Below, one piece after another: positions 1 to 7,263 of a DNA stretch of 8,310 bases. The notes beneath the pieces are model-generated. The model had not been told where the DNA came from. It saw only the letters and a program-made list of their open reading frames with translations, and did not search any database. Location: contig JAHHRH010000058.1 of assembly GCA_020025915.1 (NCBI GenBank), positions 1-8,310 of the forward strand, read 5' to 3'. This DNA is from Sutterella sp. (GTDB taxonomy: Bacteria; Pseudomonadota; Gammaproteobacteria; Burkholderiales; Burkholderiaceae_F). Made by a program: the position numbers and the translations under genes. Position 1 is the stretch's first letter. Each line of letters opens with the position of its first letter.

Positions 1-40
1 CAAAACTTGGCTCCCGTCGCAAGAACTTTGAGCGATTTGT

Positions 41-970
41 TCAGACCCACCTTAAATGTTTCACTTCACGAGGTGTACAGCCGTAGAACTGTTTAAAGGC
101 CTTAGTAAAACTCTCTAAATGTTGATATCCAGCTTCATCAGCAGCCTGACTAACAGTTCCGCCCAATAAAAGAATTCGATGAGCTCGTTGCAGTTTGACC
201 TTTCTAAGGTAATGCCAAATGCTAGTACCATGAATCTGTTGAAAATGTCGTTGCAGACTAGTGACGTTCGTTTTGCAGAATTGGGCCATTTCCTTCAGGG
301 ACCAGTTATCAGCTTTGCCACTTTTTAATAGCAGAACAAGATCGTCAACTTTGGCTTTAGCTTCGTGTTTGACAAAAATACGTTTGTCGTAAGCTGCGGA
401 AAGATCGTGACAAACGTCTTGAAAAAGATGAAGCGCTAAGGCCTCGTGTTCGAGCCGATTCATCAAAGGATTGACATTCGAGGTTTCTCTAAATGTTTTG
501 ATGAGGTGGAGCATCTGAGAAGTCACTTGAAATTTTTGGATGGCGAGATGATTCTGTGCTTTAGTGCCGAACCAAGGAGGAAGAGAATAAATGTTCTCAG
601 CAATGAGATCCAAACGTTCCTGACTGATAAATAGAATGAATTCATCCTGGTTTTCTTCTCTAACGAAAAATTTTTCACCCATACTTTTATCCCCAACAGG
701 CAACCAAATACCGACGGGACTGTCGGTGATTTTTTCTTCAATTTTCGAATTGCCGATTCGGAGGTGTTCATAGCCTGAGAGTAAAAAAACAAGGCGTAGG
801 CCGGGATGGAATCGAACGTTCCGAATATGCAGATTTCCGTTAACTTTCCATTGCGTAGATTTGATACTCAATCCACGCCCAAGATGGGCAACCTGAGCCT
901 GTCCGTCAAGTTCCGGGTAGTTGAGCCAAGAGGCACCATGAGCATTTTTTGTGGCGGATGTTTGATTCAT
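41..970 (-). CDS. AraC-family transcriptional regulator, PchR-like (siderophore-responsive type)
   Basis: This 309-residue protein has a C-terminal AraC DNA-binding domain at about residues 205-309. The first helix-turn-helix lies near 223-244 (SLKEMAQFCKTNVTSLQRHF). The second lies near 272-295 and is followed by the family motif GCTPRE at 297-302. The N-terminal ~190 residues form a sensor domain that I place near PchR-type regulators from the LRLVFLLSG and PVGIWLP segments; this is weaker than the DNA-binding call. PchR, AlcR and YbtA are AraC proteins that sense a ferric siderophore and activate its uptake genes. Here the gene diverges from the receptor gene across 115 bp, so its inferred job is to activate the iron operon. 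The ATG at 970 is the first Met and no good Shine-Dalgarno precedes it. The next in-frame Met, at residue 97, would destroy the sensor domain. To the eye the gene is more A+T-rich than the downstream operon. The ligand cannot be read from sequence. Confidence 0.9.
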   Translation of the reverse strand: MNQTSATKNAHGASWLNYPELDGQAQVAHLGRGLSIKSTQWKVNGNLHIRNVRFHPGLRLVFLLSGYEHLRIGNSKIEEKITDSPVGIWLPVGDKSMGEKFFVREENQDEFILFISQERLDLIAENIYSLPPWFGTKAQNHLAIQKFQVTSQMLHLIKTFRETSNVNPLMNRLEHEALALHLFQDVCHDLSAAYDKRIFVKHEAKAKVDDLVLLLKSGKADNWSLKEMAQFCKTNVTSLQRHFQQIHGTSIWHYLRKVKLQRAHRILLLGGTVSQAADEAGYQHLESFTKAFKQFYGCTPREVKHLRWV

Positions 971-1085
971 AGAAAGTTTTCAAATGAATGGTTTTTTCAC
1001 ATGGTATGAAATTTCTTTTTGACTAAAAAAAAAGAATAATCGAGTGATAGTATAACGAGAATCGTTACCATTTCGGGCTTCTGCC
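971..1085. promoter_or_regulatory. Divergent intergenic control region between regulator and receptor genes
   Basis: This 115-bp A+T-rich region must hold the promoters of both divergent genes. It contains an A9 tract at 1025-1033, the Fur-box match at 1051-1069 and two TTCA...TGAA dyads near the regulator start (979-988 and 996-1010). For the operon, TATAAC at 1051-1056 matches the -10 consensus at 5 of 6 positions but has no convincing -35 at the proper distance. For the regulator strand, TATACT (complement of 1049-1054) is a similar -10 candidate, again without a clear -35. Weak -35 elements would suit activator dependence, but this is inference. Confidence 0.6.
1051..1069. promoter_or_regulatory. 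Putative Fur box
   Basis: The core TAACGA-GAA-TCGTTA (1053-1067) is a perfect 6-bp inverted repeat with a 3-bp spacer. Over the 19-bp window it matches the classical Fur consensus GATAATGATAATCATTATC at 14 positions, by my count. It lies 17 bp upstream of the receptor start codon and overlaps -10-like sequences on both strands, so Fur-Fe(II) bound here could shut off the operon and perhaps the divergent regulator. Fur control is usual for catecholate uptake genes. The site is predicted from sequence only. Confidence 0.75.
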
Positions 1086-3359
1086 ATGATCCAAAAAAAA
1101 TTTACTCTTAGTGTCCTCACCCTCACATTACTGACAGCTTTCAACGCATCTGCTGCCGATGAAATAGCCTTAAATTCGAGTGAATCAGAATCTTTATTCG
1201 CACAGAAGAGTGTAGAAGATGTTTACAAGGTTGGTACGGTTTATGTAACTGCAGAAAAAATGCTCAAGCAGTCTCTCGGCAGTTCATTTGTTACTTCTAC
1301 CGATCTCAATCGTACCCCTGTTAGAAGTGACGTTTCTGAATTGGTTCGCACGATGCCCGGTGTTAACCTGACAGGCAACAGTGCGTCCGGGCAGCGCGGG
1401 AATAACCGTCAGATAGATATCCGTGGAATGGGTCCAGAAAATACACTTATCATGATTGACGGTCGTCCCGTAAAGTCTCGCAACAGTGTGCGCTACAGTT
1501 GGCGTGGTGAGCGCGATACGCGCGGTGATAGCAACTGGGTTCCTGCTGAAGCCATTGAGTCTATTGAAGTAATTCGCGGCGCATCAGCTGCTCGTTATGG
1601 CTCAGGTGCCATGGGCGGTGTGGTCAATATCGTCACGAAGAAAGTGTCGGACGAATTCCACGGTTGGGCCAATGCCTACGGATCCTATTCTGAAGATCGG
1701 GAGGAAGGTGACAGCTACCGAACGGGCTTCGGCATCAGCGGTCCGTTGATCGAAGGCAAGCTTGGTTATCGTCTCTATGGTAGCTACAACAAAACGGAAG
1801 CCGATGATCCGGATTTGAATAAGAGTACTGACGTTGACTATATGATCCCGGGTCGAGGCCCTGGGGCAGCACCACGTCCAGCTCGAAAACATGCTGCCGG
1901 TCGAGAAGGTGTTGAAAATACCGATATCGGAGCCCGTCTGGCTTGGCAGCTCACCGATGAACAGAGCATTACCTTTGATACGAGTTGGAGCCGTCAATCG
2001 AATATCTACACGGGCGACGTGCAGAATAACAATTCGAATAATGGCAGTATCCCTGACCAACTGGCCGATGCCGGTGAAGAAACTAACCGCATGACCAAGA
2101 CGAGTTTGGCCGTCACTCATGAAGGTGTTTGGTCCTGGGGTAACAGCCGCTTGGATCTTTCTTATGATGAAACCTCTAACGAACGTTATCCCGAGGGGCT
2201 GATGGGCGGTACGGAAGGACAAATTTCTTCTGTAGACGAGTTTACGGAAAGCAGGCTAAAATCTTGGCGTTTGGCCGGCGAAGCAGAAATTCCGCTTACT
2301 CTGCTCGTAGAACATACTTTCACACTGGGTATGGAGGCAACCCGAGATACTCTCGACGATCCGGCCAGCCTTAGTATAAGCAAGTCTGCCGATACGGAAT
2401 CAGAACAGGACAATCTGGCGTTTTATATCGAAGATTCCTTTACCGTCGGTTCCGTTACGATTGTCCCCACTCTTCGCTTTGATCATAACAGTGACGCAGG
2501 CAACAACCTGAGTCCCGGATTGAGCGCATTCTGGGATATCAATGAAAACTGGCATGTGAAGGGCGGGATAGCCCGTGCCTATAAAGCTCCCAATCTTTAC
2601 CAGCGTAATCCCAATTATTTGCTCTGGTCCAAGGGGAATGGTTGCGGTATTAACTGTACCGGCGAAGGCGGTTGCTATTTGCGCGGTAATGAAGAACTCG
2701 ATCCTGAAACCAGTGTCAATAAAGAAATCGGTATTGAGTATCGTAAGGGCGACTTCGGTGCCAGTCTAACTTACTTCCGCAACGACTATAAGAACAAGGT
2801 CATTGCCGGCAACATCAAGATGGATGAGATGATGGGGCAGGGTAAGTTATCGAGCAAGTCGGCTTGGGTCTATCAGTGGGACAATGCCAGAAAAGCTGTT
2901 GTTCAGGGACTTGAAGGGAACATCACAATTCCGCTTCACAATACGCTCACCTGGTCGACGAATTTCACCTATATGGATAAATTTGAAGACGAAGACACGC
3001 ACAATCCTTTGAGCATCATTCCTGAATATACGATCAACTCGATGCTTGATTGGACGCCGACCGATAAATGGAACGTGAACCTGACGTTCACGCAGTTCGG
3101 TAAACAGAAGCCTCGCGAATTTGCTGAAGCCAAAATTGATTTGGGTAGCGGTCAGTTCCCGCTTTCAAAGGAAAAACTTGATCCGTACAGCATCACGAGT
3201 CTGAGTGCTGCCTATACCTTCCGACGTGATACTGAACTGCGGTTCGGGGTCTACAACGTCTTTGACAAGCAGATTCTTCGTAGTCCCGATCCGACGAGTG
3301 CGCACTCTTACAACCAGCCGGGCCGTTCCTTCTACGCAAATCTGAAGTTCACGTACTAA
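1086..3359 (+). CDS. fepA: FepA/PfeA-type TonB-dependent ferric catecholate (enterobactin-like) receptor
   Basis: This 757-residue outer-membrane receptor imports ferric tri-catecholate siderophores using TonB-ExbBD energy. A signal peptide occupies residues 1-23/24 (hydrophobic core, then NASA). A TonB-box-like TVYVTA lies at 51-56. The plug domain (about 60-185) carries a run highly typical of FepA/PfeA/IroN/IrgA: GQRGNNRQIDIRGMGPENT at 102-120, IDGRP at 124-128, WRGERDTRG at 139-147 and the AARYG...GGVVNI end near 168-182. The remainder is a 22-strand barrel by family, ending in the beta-signal ANLKFTY with a terminal aromatic Tyr757. The barrel segment GCYLRGNEELDPETSVNKE is also FepA-like. 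One extracellular loop has three cysteines (520, 524, 530). The start is the only one compatible with the signal peptide; an in-frame stop lies upstream at 1053 and no Shine-Dalgarno is visible. It is first in the operon, behind a Fur box. The family call is firm; the exact siderophore is inferred. Confidence 0.95.
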   Translation: MIQKKFTLSVLTLTLLTAFNASAADEIALNSSESESLFAQKSVEDVYKVGTVYVTAEKMLKQSLGSSFVTSTDLNRTPVRSDVSELVRTMPGVNLTGNSASGQRGNNRQIDIRGMGPENTLIMIDGRPVKSRNSVRYSWRGERDTRGDSNWVPAEAIESIEVIRGASAARYGSGAMGGVVNIVTKKVSDEFHGWANAYGSYSEDREEGDSYRTGFGISGPLIEGKLGYRLYGSYNKTEADDPDLNKSTDVDYMIPGRGPGAAPRPARKHAAGREGVENTDIGARLAWQLTDEQSITFDTSWSRQSNIYTGDVQNNNSNNGSIPDQLADAGEETNRMTKTSLAVTHEGVWSWGNSRLDLSYDETSNERYPEGLMGGTEGQISSVDEFTESRLKSWRLAGEAEIPLTLLVEHTFTLGMEATRDTLDDPASLSISKSADTESEQDNLAFYIEDSFTVGSVTIVPTLRFDHNSDAGNNLSPGLSAFWDINENWHVKGGIARAYKAPNLYQRNPNYLLWSKGNGCGINCTGEGGCYLRGNEELDPETSVNKEIGIEYRKGDFGASLTYFRNDYKNKVIAGNIKMDEMMGQGKLSSKSAWVYQWDNARKAVVQGLEGNITIPLHNTLTWSTNFTYMDKFEDEDTHNPLSIIPEYTINSMLDWTPTDKWNVNLTFTQFGKQKPREFAEAKIDLGSGQFPLSKEKLDPYSITSLSAAYTFRRDTELRFGVYNVFDKQILRSPDPTSAHSYNQPGRSFYANLKFTY

Positions 3360-3377
3360 TCTCGGTCTAACTTAGAA

Positions 3378-3415
3378 ATCAAAGGGTTGGAATACCATTA
3401 TTCCGATCCTTTGAT
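3378..3415 (+). terminator. Strong intra-operon hairpin, possible partial terminator or mRNA-processing element
   Basis: The left arm is ATCAAAGGGTTGGAATA (3378-3394), the loop is CCAT and the right arm is TATTCCGATCCTTTGAT (3399-3415). All 17 positions pair, 15 by Watson-Crick pairing and 2 by G-U wobble. It is followed by CTTTTGCTG, so the T-tract is only four bases. The hairpin begins 18 bp after the receptor stop and ends 12 nt before the esterase ATG at 3428. It could act as a leaky Rho-independent terminator that gives more receptor than transporter, or as a 3' stabiliser of the receptor message. The structure is seen directly; the function is inferred. Confidence 0.7.
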
Positions 3416-3427
3416 CTTTTGCTGTCT

Positions 3428-4351
3428 ATGGTCAAGCAGATTATTTTTTCACTGGCGGCTCTAGCGATTTCAGCCAATGCAATGGCCGCCCCCAACTTCG
3501 CGCGCCCGTTCGACGTGTCGATCCTTAGGGCAGAACAGGATGCCTATCGTTTTGAAACTCGCGAGATTCCCAACGGGAACCAGACTGTAAGAGTCTTTCT
3601 GGCGGTTCCGAATAAAAAGGCACCTGAATCCGGATTTCCTGCGATTTATGCTCTGGATGGGAACCCGTTGCTTGAAACTTTGACTGTCGAAAGACTGCGC
3701 AATCTCTCAAAACGGAATGATGCGCCTGTCATTGTGCTCGTGGGGTATAACGTCGACTTGTGGTCCGATGCCGTCCGATACCGTACCTACGATTACACAC
3801 CGCCCTGTCTCGGAACTGCCGTTTGCACGGACGATTTGCATCCCGAGCGCCGTAACGGTGGCGCGGAGAGATTCTATGCACTGATTGATAAAGAGATTCG
3901 CCCTTTTGTTGAATCGGAAGCAGTGATTGATGAGCAAAATCAAACGTTGCTCGGGCATTCATACGGCGGTCTTTTTGTGCTTTATACGCTCTTTAATCAT
4001 CCGGAGAGTTTTTCGATCTATGTGTCGGCCGATCCGTCCATGTGGTTTAAAAACGGTTTGCTTTTCAAAGACGGCGATGCCTTTGTGAAGGACTGTCAGC
4101 TTAAAAGCGATATTGAGCTGAAACTTATCAGAAGCGGTAAGGCACGTCCTATGGCTAAGACCAAACGCAACGAAGAAATCCTGAAAACACGACGTTTTTC
4201 AAAAGAAGAATATGATTTACTGATGAAGCATTTAGGAGAAAAAGAAAAACTTCATTTTGAAACGGCCCAATATCCCTATCATACCCACGGGATGATGCTT
4301 CACGATTCTTTTTTGATGACATTGGGTTTGCCTCCAAATTTTGAAAACTAA
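3428..4351 (+). CDS. Periplasmic siderophore esterase, alpha/beta hydrolase (IroE/PfeE/Cee-like)
   Basis: This 307-residue secreted esterase likely cleaves the ester backbone of a tri-catecholate siderophore in the periplasm. A Sec signal peptide spans residues 1-20 (Lys3, hydrophobic core, cleavage near AMA). The fold is the PF00756 esterase type: FPAIYALDGN is an early strand motif, and the nucleophile elbow GHSYGG places Ser178. The catalytic histidine is most likely His287 in the YHTHG motif (His285 is nearby). I cannot assign an acidic triad member; IroE has been described as a Ser-His dyad enzyme. Cys127 and Cys133 frame a short insert and could form a disulfide. I chose ATG 3428 over an in-frame TTG at 3419 because it begins a well-formed signal peptide and TTG lacks a Shine-Dalgarno; ATG 3428 also lacks a clear one. 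It lies between receptor and binding-protein genes. Cytoplasmic Fes-type function is unlikely given the signal peptide. Confidence 0.85.
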   Translation: MVKQIIFSLAALAISANAMAAPNFARPFDVSILRAEQDAYRFETREIPNGNQTVRVFLAVPNKKAPESGFPAIYALDGNPLLETLTVERLRNLSKRNDAPVIVLVGYNVDLWSDAVRYRTYDYTPPCLGTAVCTDDLHPERRNGGAERFYALIDKEIRPFVESEAVIDEQNQTLLGHSYGGLFVLYTLFNHPESFSIYVSADPSMWFKNGLLFKDGDAFVKDCQLKSDIELKLIRSGKARPMAKTKRNEEILKTRRFSKEEYDLLMKHLGEKEKLHFETAQYPYHTHGMMLHDSFLMTLGLPPNFEN

Positions 4352-4362
4352 GAAAGCGATCT

Positions 4363-5319
4363 ATGATGAATAAATTCCTGATCTTTCCCGTGATCTGCAC
4401 CTTGATGGGGGTGGCTGCGTGTTCGGACGAAGCGGCTGAAAAGACGATCGCCGTACCCGAGAAGAGTGTCTCTTCTAACAGCGTTTTGATCGAAACAGCC
4501 CGAGGACCGGTTGCCTTCACGAAGGCACCGCAGAAGTTGGCCGTTTTTGATCTGGGTTCCCTTGATACCTTGACGGCATTGGGTGTGGAAGTTGCCGGCG
4601 TACCCAACAAACTCCTTCTTCCTTATCTTGACCGTGTGTTGAATAAAAGTGTACGAGTCGGCACGCTGTTTGAGCCCGATCTTGAGGCGCTTTATCATCT
4701 GAATCCCGATCTCGTGATTTTGTCGGATCGATCTGCCCCGAAATTCGACGATGTAAAACGCATTGCTCAGGTCATCGATATGACGGACAACGGTGACAAT
4801 CTCTTTGGAGAAGGTTTGCGTCGTCTTCACGACTATGGCGAGCTGATGGGTAAACCTGCCGAGGCCGAAAAGATCGCTCATGAACTAAGTGCTCTTTTGA
4901 CCGACACACAGAAGATGACCCAAAAAGCCGGTACTGCTCTTATTCTGATGGTCAACGGCGGAAAACTGTCCATTTTCGGTTCCGCTTCTCGCTATGGCTG
5001 GATTCACCATGACCTGGGTTTTGCCGAGGTGGTGAAGGATGTGCGCAAGGCCCCACACGGTCAGCCCATTTCGTTTGAATTTATCAAGCAGACGAATCCC
5101 GACTGGCTTTTTGTGATTGACCGAGGGGCGGCTATAGGCCGTGAAGGGGCTTCCGCACAGTCGGTTCTCGACAATGCCCTTGTACATGAAACGAAAGCGT
5201 GGAAGAATGGTCGAATTATTTATCTGAGTATGGCGAGCTATGTAGCACCGGGCGGCGTTAATCAGATTCGAGAAGATCTCACCAATATTCTCCATGCTCT
5301 CAAAGAGGCTACTGAGTGA
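4363..5319 (+). CDS. ceuE: Ferric-catecholate ABC transporter substrate-binding lipoprotein (CeuE/VctP-like)
   Basis: This 318-residue binding protein hands a ferric siderophore to the downstream permease. The lipoprotein signal ends in the lipobox VAAC with Cys20, followed by Ser, so it should be lipid-anchored. Two Rossmann-like lobes of the periplasmic-binding family (PF01497) follow from about residue 45. Arg123, Arg210, His232, Arg254 and Tyr293 lie in CeuE-like contexts (DRSAPKF, SRYG, PHGQPI, VIDRG, SYVAPGG). Each is exactly five positions after the residues I recall from the C. jejuni CeuE site (Arg118, Arg205, His227, Arg249, Tyr288). His and Tyr there complete iron coordination by tetradentate catecholates. 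The gene begins 11 bp after the esterase stop. ATG 4366 is an equally possible start, and only a weak AAGAAAG precedes either. It shares the GTGA stop/start with the next gene. Specificity for a linear bis-catecholate is inferred. Confidence 0.93.
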   Translation: MMNKFLIFPVICTLMGVAACSDEAAEKTIAVPEKSVSSNSVLIETARGPVAFTKAPQKLAVFDLGSLDTLTALGVEVAGVPNKLLLPYLDRVLNKSVRVGTLFEPDLEALYHLNPDLVILSDRSAPKFDDVKRIAQVIDMTDNGDNLFGEGLRRLHDYGELMGKPAEAEKIAHELSALLTDTQKMTQKAGTALILMVNGGKLSIFGSASRYGWIHHDLGFAEVVKDVRKAPHGQPISFEFIKQTNPDWLFVIDRGAAIGREGASAQSVLDNALVHETKAWKNGRIIYLSMASYVAPGGVNQIREDLTNILHALKEATE

Positions 5320-6287
5320 TTGCGAAACTCTTGACGACAAAAAGCGTTGGATTTTTAATCCTTGTCGTATTTTCCTTCATCAGTATGACTGTCGGAGTGG
5401 CTGACTTTTCATGGCAGAAAGTGCTTACCGATGCCGACACGGCCATGTTACTTATGATCAGCAGATTTCCGAGGACACTGGCCATTATTCTTACCGGAGC
5501 GACGCTATCCGTTGCCGGGATGGTACTTCAGATCGTTTTAAAGAATAAATTTATCGAACCCAGCATGGTCGGTGCGACGCAAAGTGCTGCACTCGGTGTT
5601 CTCCTTGTTTCACTTCTGGTGCCTGAAATCAGCCTCTTTTTCAAAATGGGTGCCGCCAGTCTTTCGGCTCTCATTGGCATGGGAATCTTTTTGCTGTTGA
5701 TGCGTCATCTGCCGAAAGAAGACAGACTGATGGTGCCCTTAATGGGCATTATTTTCGGAAGTATTATTGAAGCCTTCTCCAATTTCATCGCCATCGAAAC
5801 CGACAGCATGCAAATGCTAGCTATCTGGTTTACTGGAGACTTTTCCGGTGTTTTGATGGGGCGTTACGAATGGCTCTGGCTCACGGCTTTGTTTGCTGTG
5901 CTCATTTACATCCTTGCCGATCGGTTAACGATTGCCGGTCTCGGCAAGGGGCTGACAACTAGTTTGGGCGTTAACTATGAACGGATACTCTGGTTCGCGC
6001 TTGTTTGCACGGCCTTTATTACGGCGCTTGTTGTGGTAACGGTCGGGCAGATTCCTTTCGTTGGTTTGGTCATTCCGAATATTGTGTCTCGTCTGATGGG
6101 AGATCGACTCCGCTCGAACCTTCCTGTTGTGGCACTGATGGGAGCCAATCTGCTGCTTGTTTGCGATCTTCTGGGACGAACGGTGAATGCACCTTTCGAA
6201 ATTCCCATCTCAACGGTTTTCGGTGTTTTAGGGGCGGGGCTCTTCCTCTATTTGCTCTTGGGAAGGGAAAAGCAGAATGCTTCATGA
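5316..6287 (+). CDS. ceuB: Siderophore ABC transporter permease, FecCD family (CeuB/VctD/FatD-like)
   Basis: This 323-residue inner-membrane protein forms half of the translocation channel. Family motifs are RFPRTLAIILTG (50-61), GMVLQ...NKFIEPSMVG (68-86) and GQIPFVGLVIPNIVSR (244-259). Long hydrophobic segments throughout fit the roughly ten helices usual in FecCD proteins. The PNI in the last motif, where many FecCD members have PHI, fits the CeuB/VctD/FatD subgroup as I know it. The GTG start overlaps the TGA stop of the binding-protein gene by 4 bp (GTGA) and has AGAGG at 5304-5308 as ribosome-binding site, which points to translational coupling. It probably heterodimerises with the next gene's product, and both couple to the ATPase. 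Confidence 0.92.
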   Translation: MIAKLLTTKSVGFLILVVFSFISMTVGVADFSWQKVLTDADTAMLLMISRFPRTLAIILTGATLSVAGMVLQIVLKNKFIEPSMVGATQSAALGVLLVSLLVPEISLFFKMGAASLSALIGMGIFLLLMRHLPKEDRLMVPLMGIIFGSIIEAFSNFIAIETDSMQMLAIWFTGDFSGVLMGRYEWLWLTALFAVLIYILADRLTIAGLGKGLTTSLGVNYERILWFALVCTAFITALVVVTVGQIPFVGLVIPNIVSRLMGDRLRSNLPVVALMGANLLLVCDLLGRTVNAPFEIPISTVFGVLGAGLFLYLLLGREKQNAS

Positions 6288-7251
6288 ATTCTTTAAAAAC
6301 GACAGAGGAGTGATGATGTCGCTCTTTTCGATCTTGATCGGATTGGTTGCGGCTTTTCTGACGATCAACAATCAGGGGGCATGGGACTTTATCCTGACGC
6401 TTCGAGGCGAAAAGATTCTGCTTCTTTTGCTCGTTGCTTACGCTGTGGGCGTTTCGACGCTTCTCTTTCAAACGCTCACCAACAATCCGATTCTTACTCC
6501 GGGCATTCTGGGGTTTGATTCACTCTATTTGTTGTTGCAGACGGTACTTGTTTTTCTCATGGGAACGACGGCTTTCACGCGACTCGATATCTATTCACGT
6601 TTCTTATTAGACAATCTTGTCATGATCGGAGCGTCGCTCCTCTTATTCCGAGTTCTTATCCGTTTCGGATACAAGGATCTGACCCGGATGATTTTGATCG
6701 GCGTAGTTTTTGCCACACTTTTCAGAAGCTTGAATTCGGTTTTTCAGCGTATTTTGGATCCTACCGTTTTCGTTGTGTTGCAGACTAAACAGTTTGCACA
6801 GTTTACGAGTGTGAAACTCGAACTGCTTTGGATCGGCGTTACCGTTGCCGTTATGTCCGCTCTCTGGTTGTGGAAGCGTCGCTATGAATTGGACGTGTTG
6901 ATGCTCGGACGATCTCATGCCATTGCTTTAGGCGTCAACTACAACAGGTTCAGTTTTGTCATTCTTGTTCTGATTGCCATTCTCGTGGCGATGTCTACAG
7001 CGCTGGTGGGGCCTGTGAGCTTTTTCGGGTTTCTGATCTGTGCGATAGCCAATGCGATTGCTCCTACCATGTCCCATTCGGTTCGGTTGCCTATTACGGT
7101 TCTTCTTGCCGGTATTATGCTCGTCGGCGGCCAACTCGTCTTTGAACAATTCCTCGGAATGCGCTCTGTGTTGAGCGTAGTGATTGAATTCTTCGGCGGT
7201 TGCGTCTTCATGTGGCTCATCTTTCACCAGAAAAAGAATCAACAAGTCTAA
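6277..7251 (+). CDS. ceuC: Siderophore ABC transporter permease, FecCD family (CeuC/VctG/FatC-like)
   Basis: This is the second, non-identical FecCD permease (324 residues as drawn). It carries the subgroup motif FQTLTNNPILTPGILGFD (64-81) after the VAYAVGVSTLL helix, a YKDLTRM cytoplasmic segment, and VGPVSFFGFLICAIANAIAP near the C-terminus. Hydrophobic helices alternate along its length. The first ATG (6277) has AGGGA at 6264-6268 in front and overlaps the previous gene by 11 bp. A better Shine-Dalgarno, AGAGGAG at 6304-6310, precedes in-frame ATGs at 6313 and 6316, which would give 312 or 311 residues and remove a charged N-terminal extension. The start is therefore uncertain; the family is not. 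With the upstream permease it forms the heterodimeric channel. Confidence 0.92.
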   Translation: MLHEFFKNDRGVMMSLFSILIGLVAAFLTINNQGAWDFILTLRGEKILLLLLVAYAVGVSTLLFQTLTNNPILTPGILGFDSLYLLLQTVLVFLMGTTAFTRLDIYSRFLLDNLVMIGASLLLFRVLIRFGYKDLTRMILIGVVFATLFRSLNSVFQRILDPTVFVVLQTKQFAQFTSVKLELLWIGVTVAVMSALWLWKRRYELDVLMLGRSHAIALGVNYNRFSFVILVLIAILVAMSTALVGPVSFFGFLICAIANAIAPTMSHSVRLPITVLLAGIMLVGGQLVFEQFLGMRSVLSVVIEFFGGCVFMWLIFHQKKNQQV

Positions 7252-7263
7252 GGGTCAGACGAC

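Noticed and set aside
1..40. Possible terminator or gene downstream of the regulator
   Set aside because: No hairpin, T-tract or coding signal could be supported in these 40 bases.
1019..1047. TTGACT at 1019-1024 as -35 of the receptor promoter
   Set aside because: No -10-like hexamer lies 16-18 bp downstream; the TATAAC at 1051 is 26 bp away.
1602..2222. 206-codon open frame on the minus strand inside the receptor gene
   Set aside because: It is fully antisense to a clearly coding receptor region; its composition reads as a complement-strand shadow and it has no recognisable motif.
3419..3427. TTG at 3419 as esterase start, adding three residues
   Set aside because: A rare start without a ribosome-binding site; ATG 3428 begins a normal signal peptide.
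4155..4881. Overlapping minus-strand open frames (4155-4610 and 4348-4881) opposite the esterase end and binding-protein gene
   Set aside because: They are antisense to well-supported genes, overlap each other in different frames and show no domain signature.
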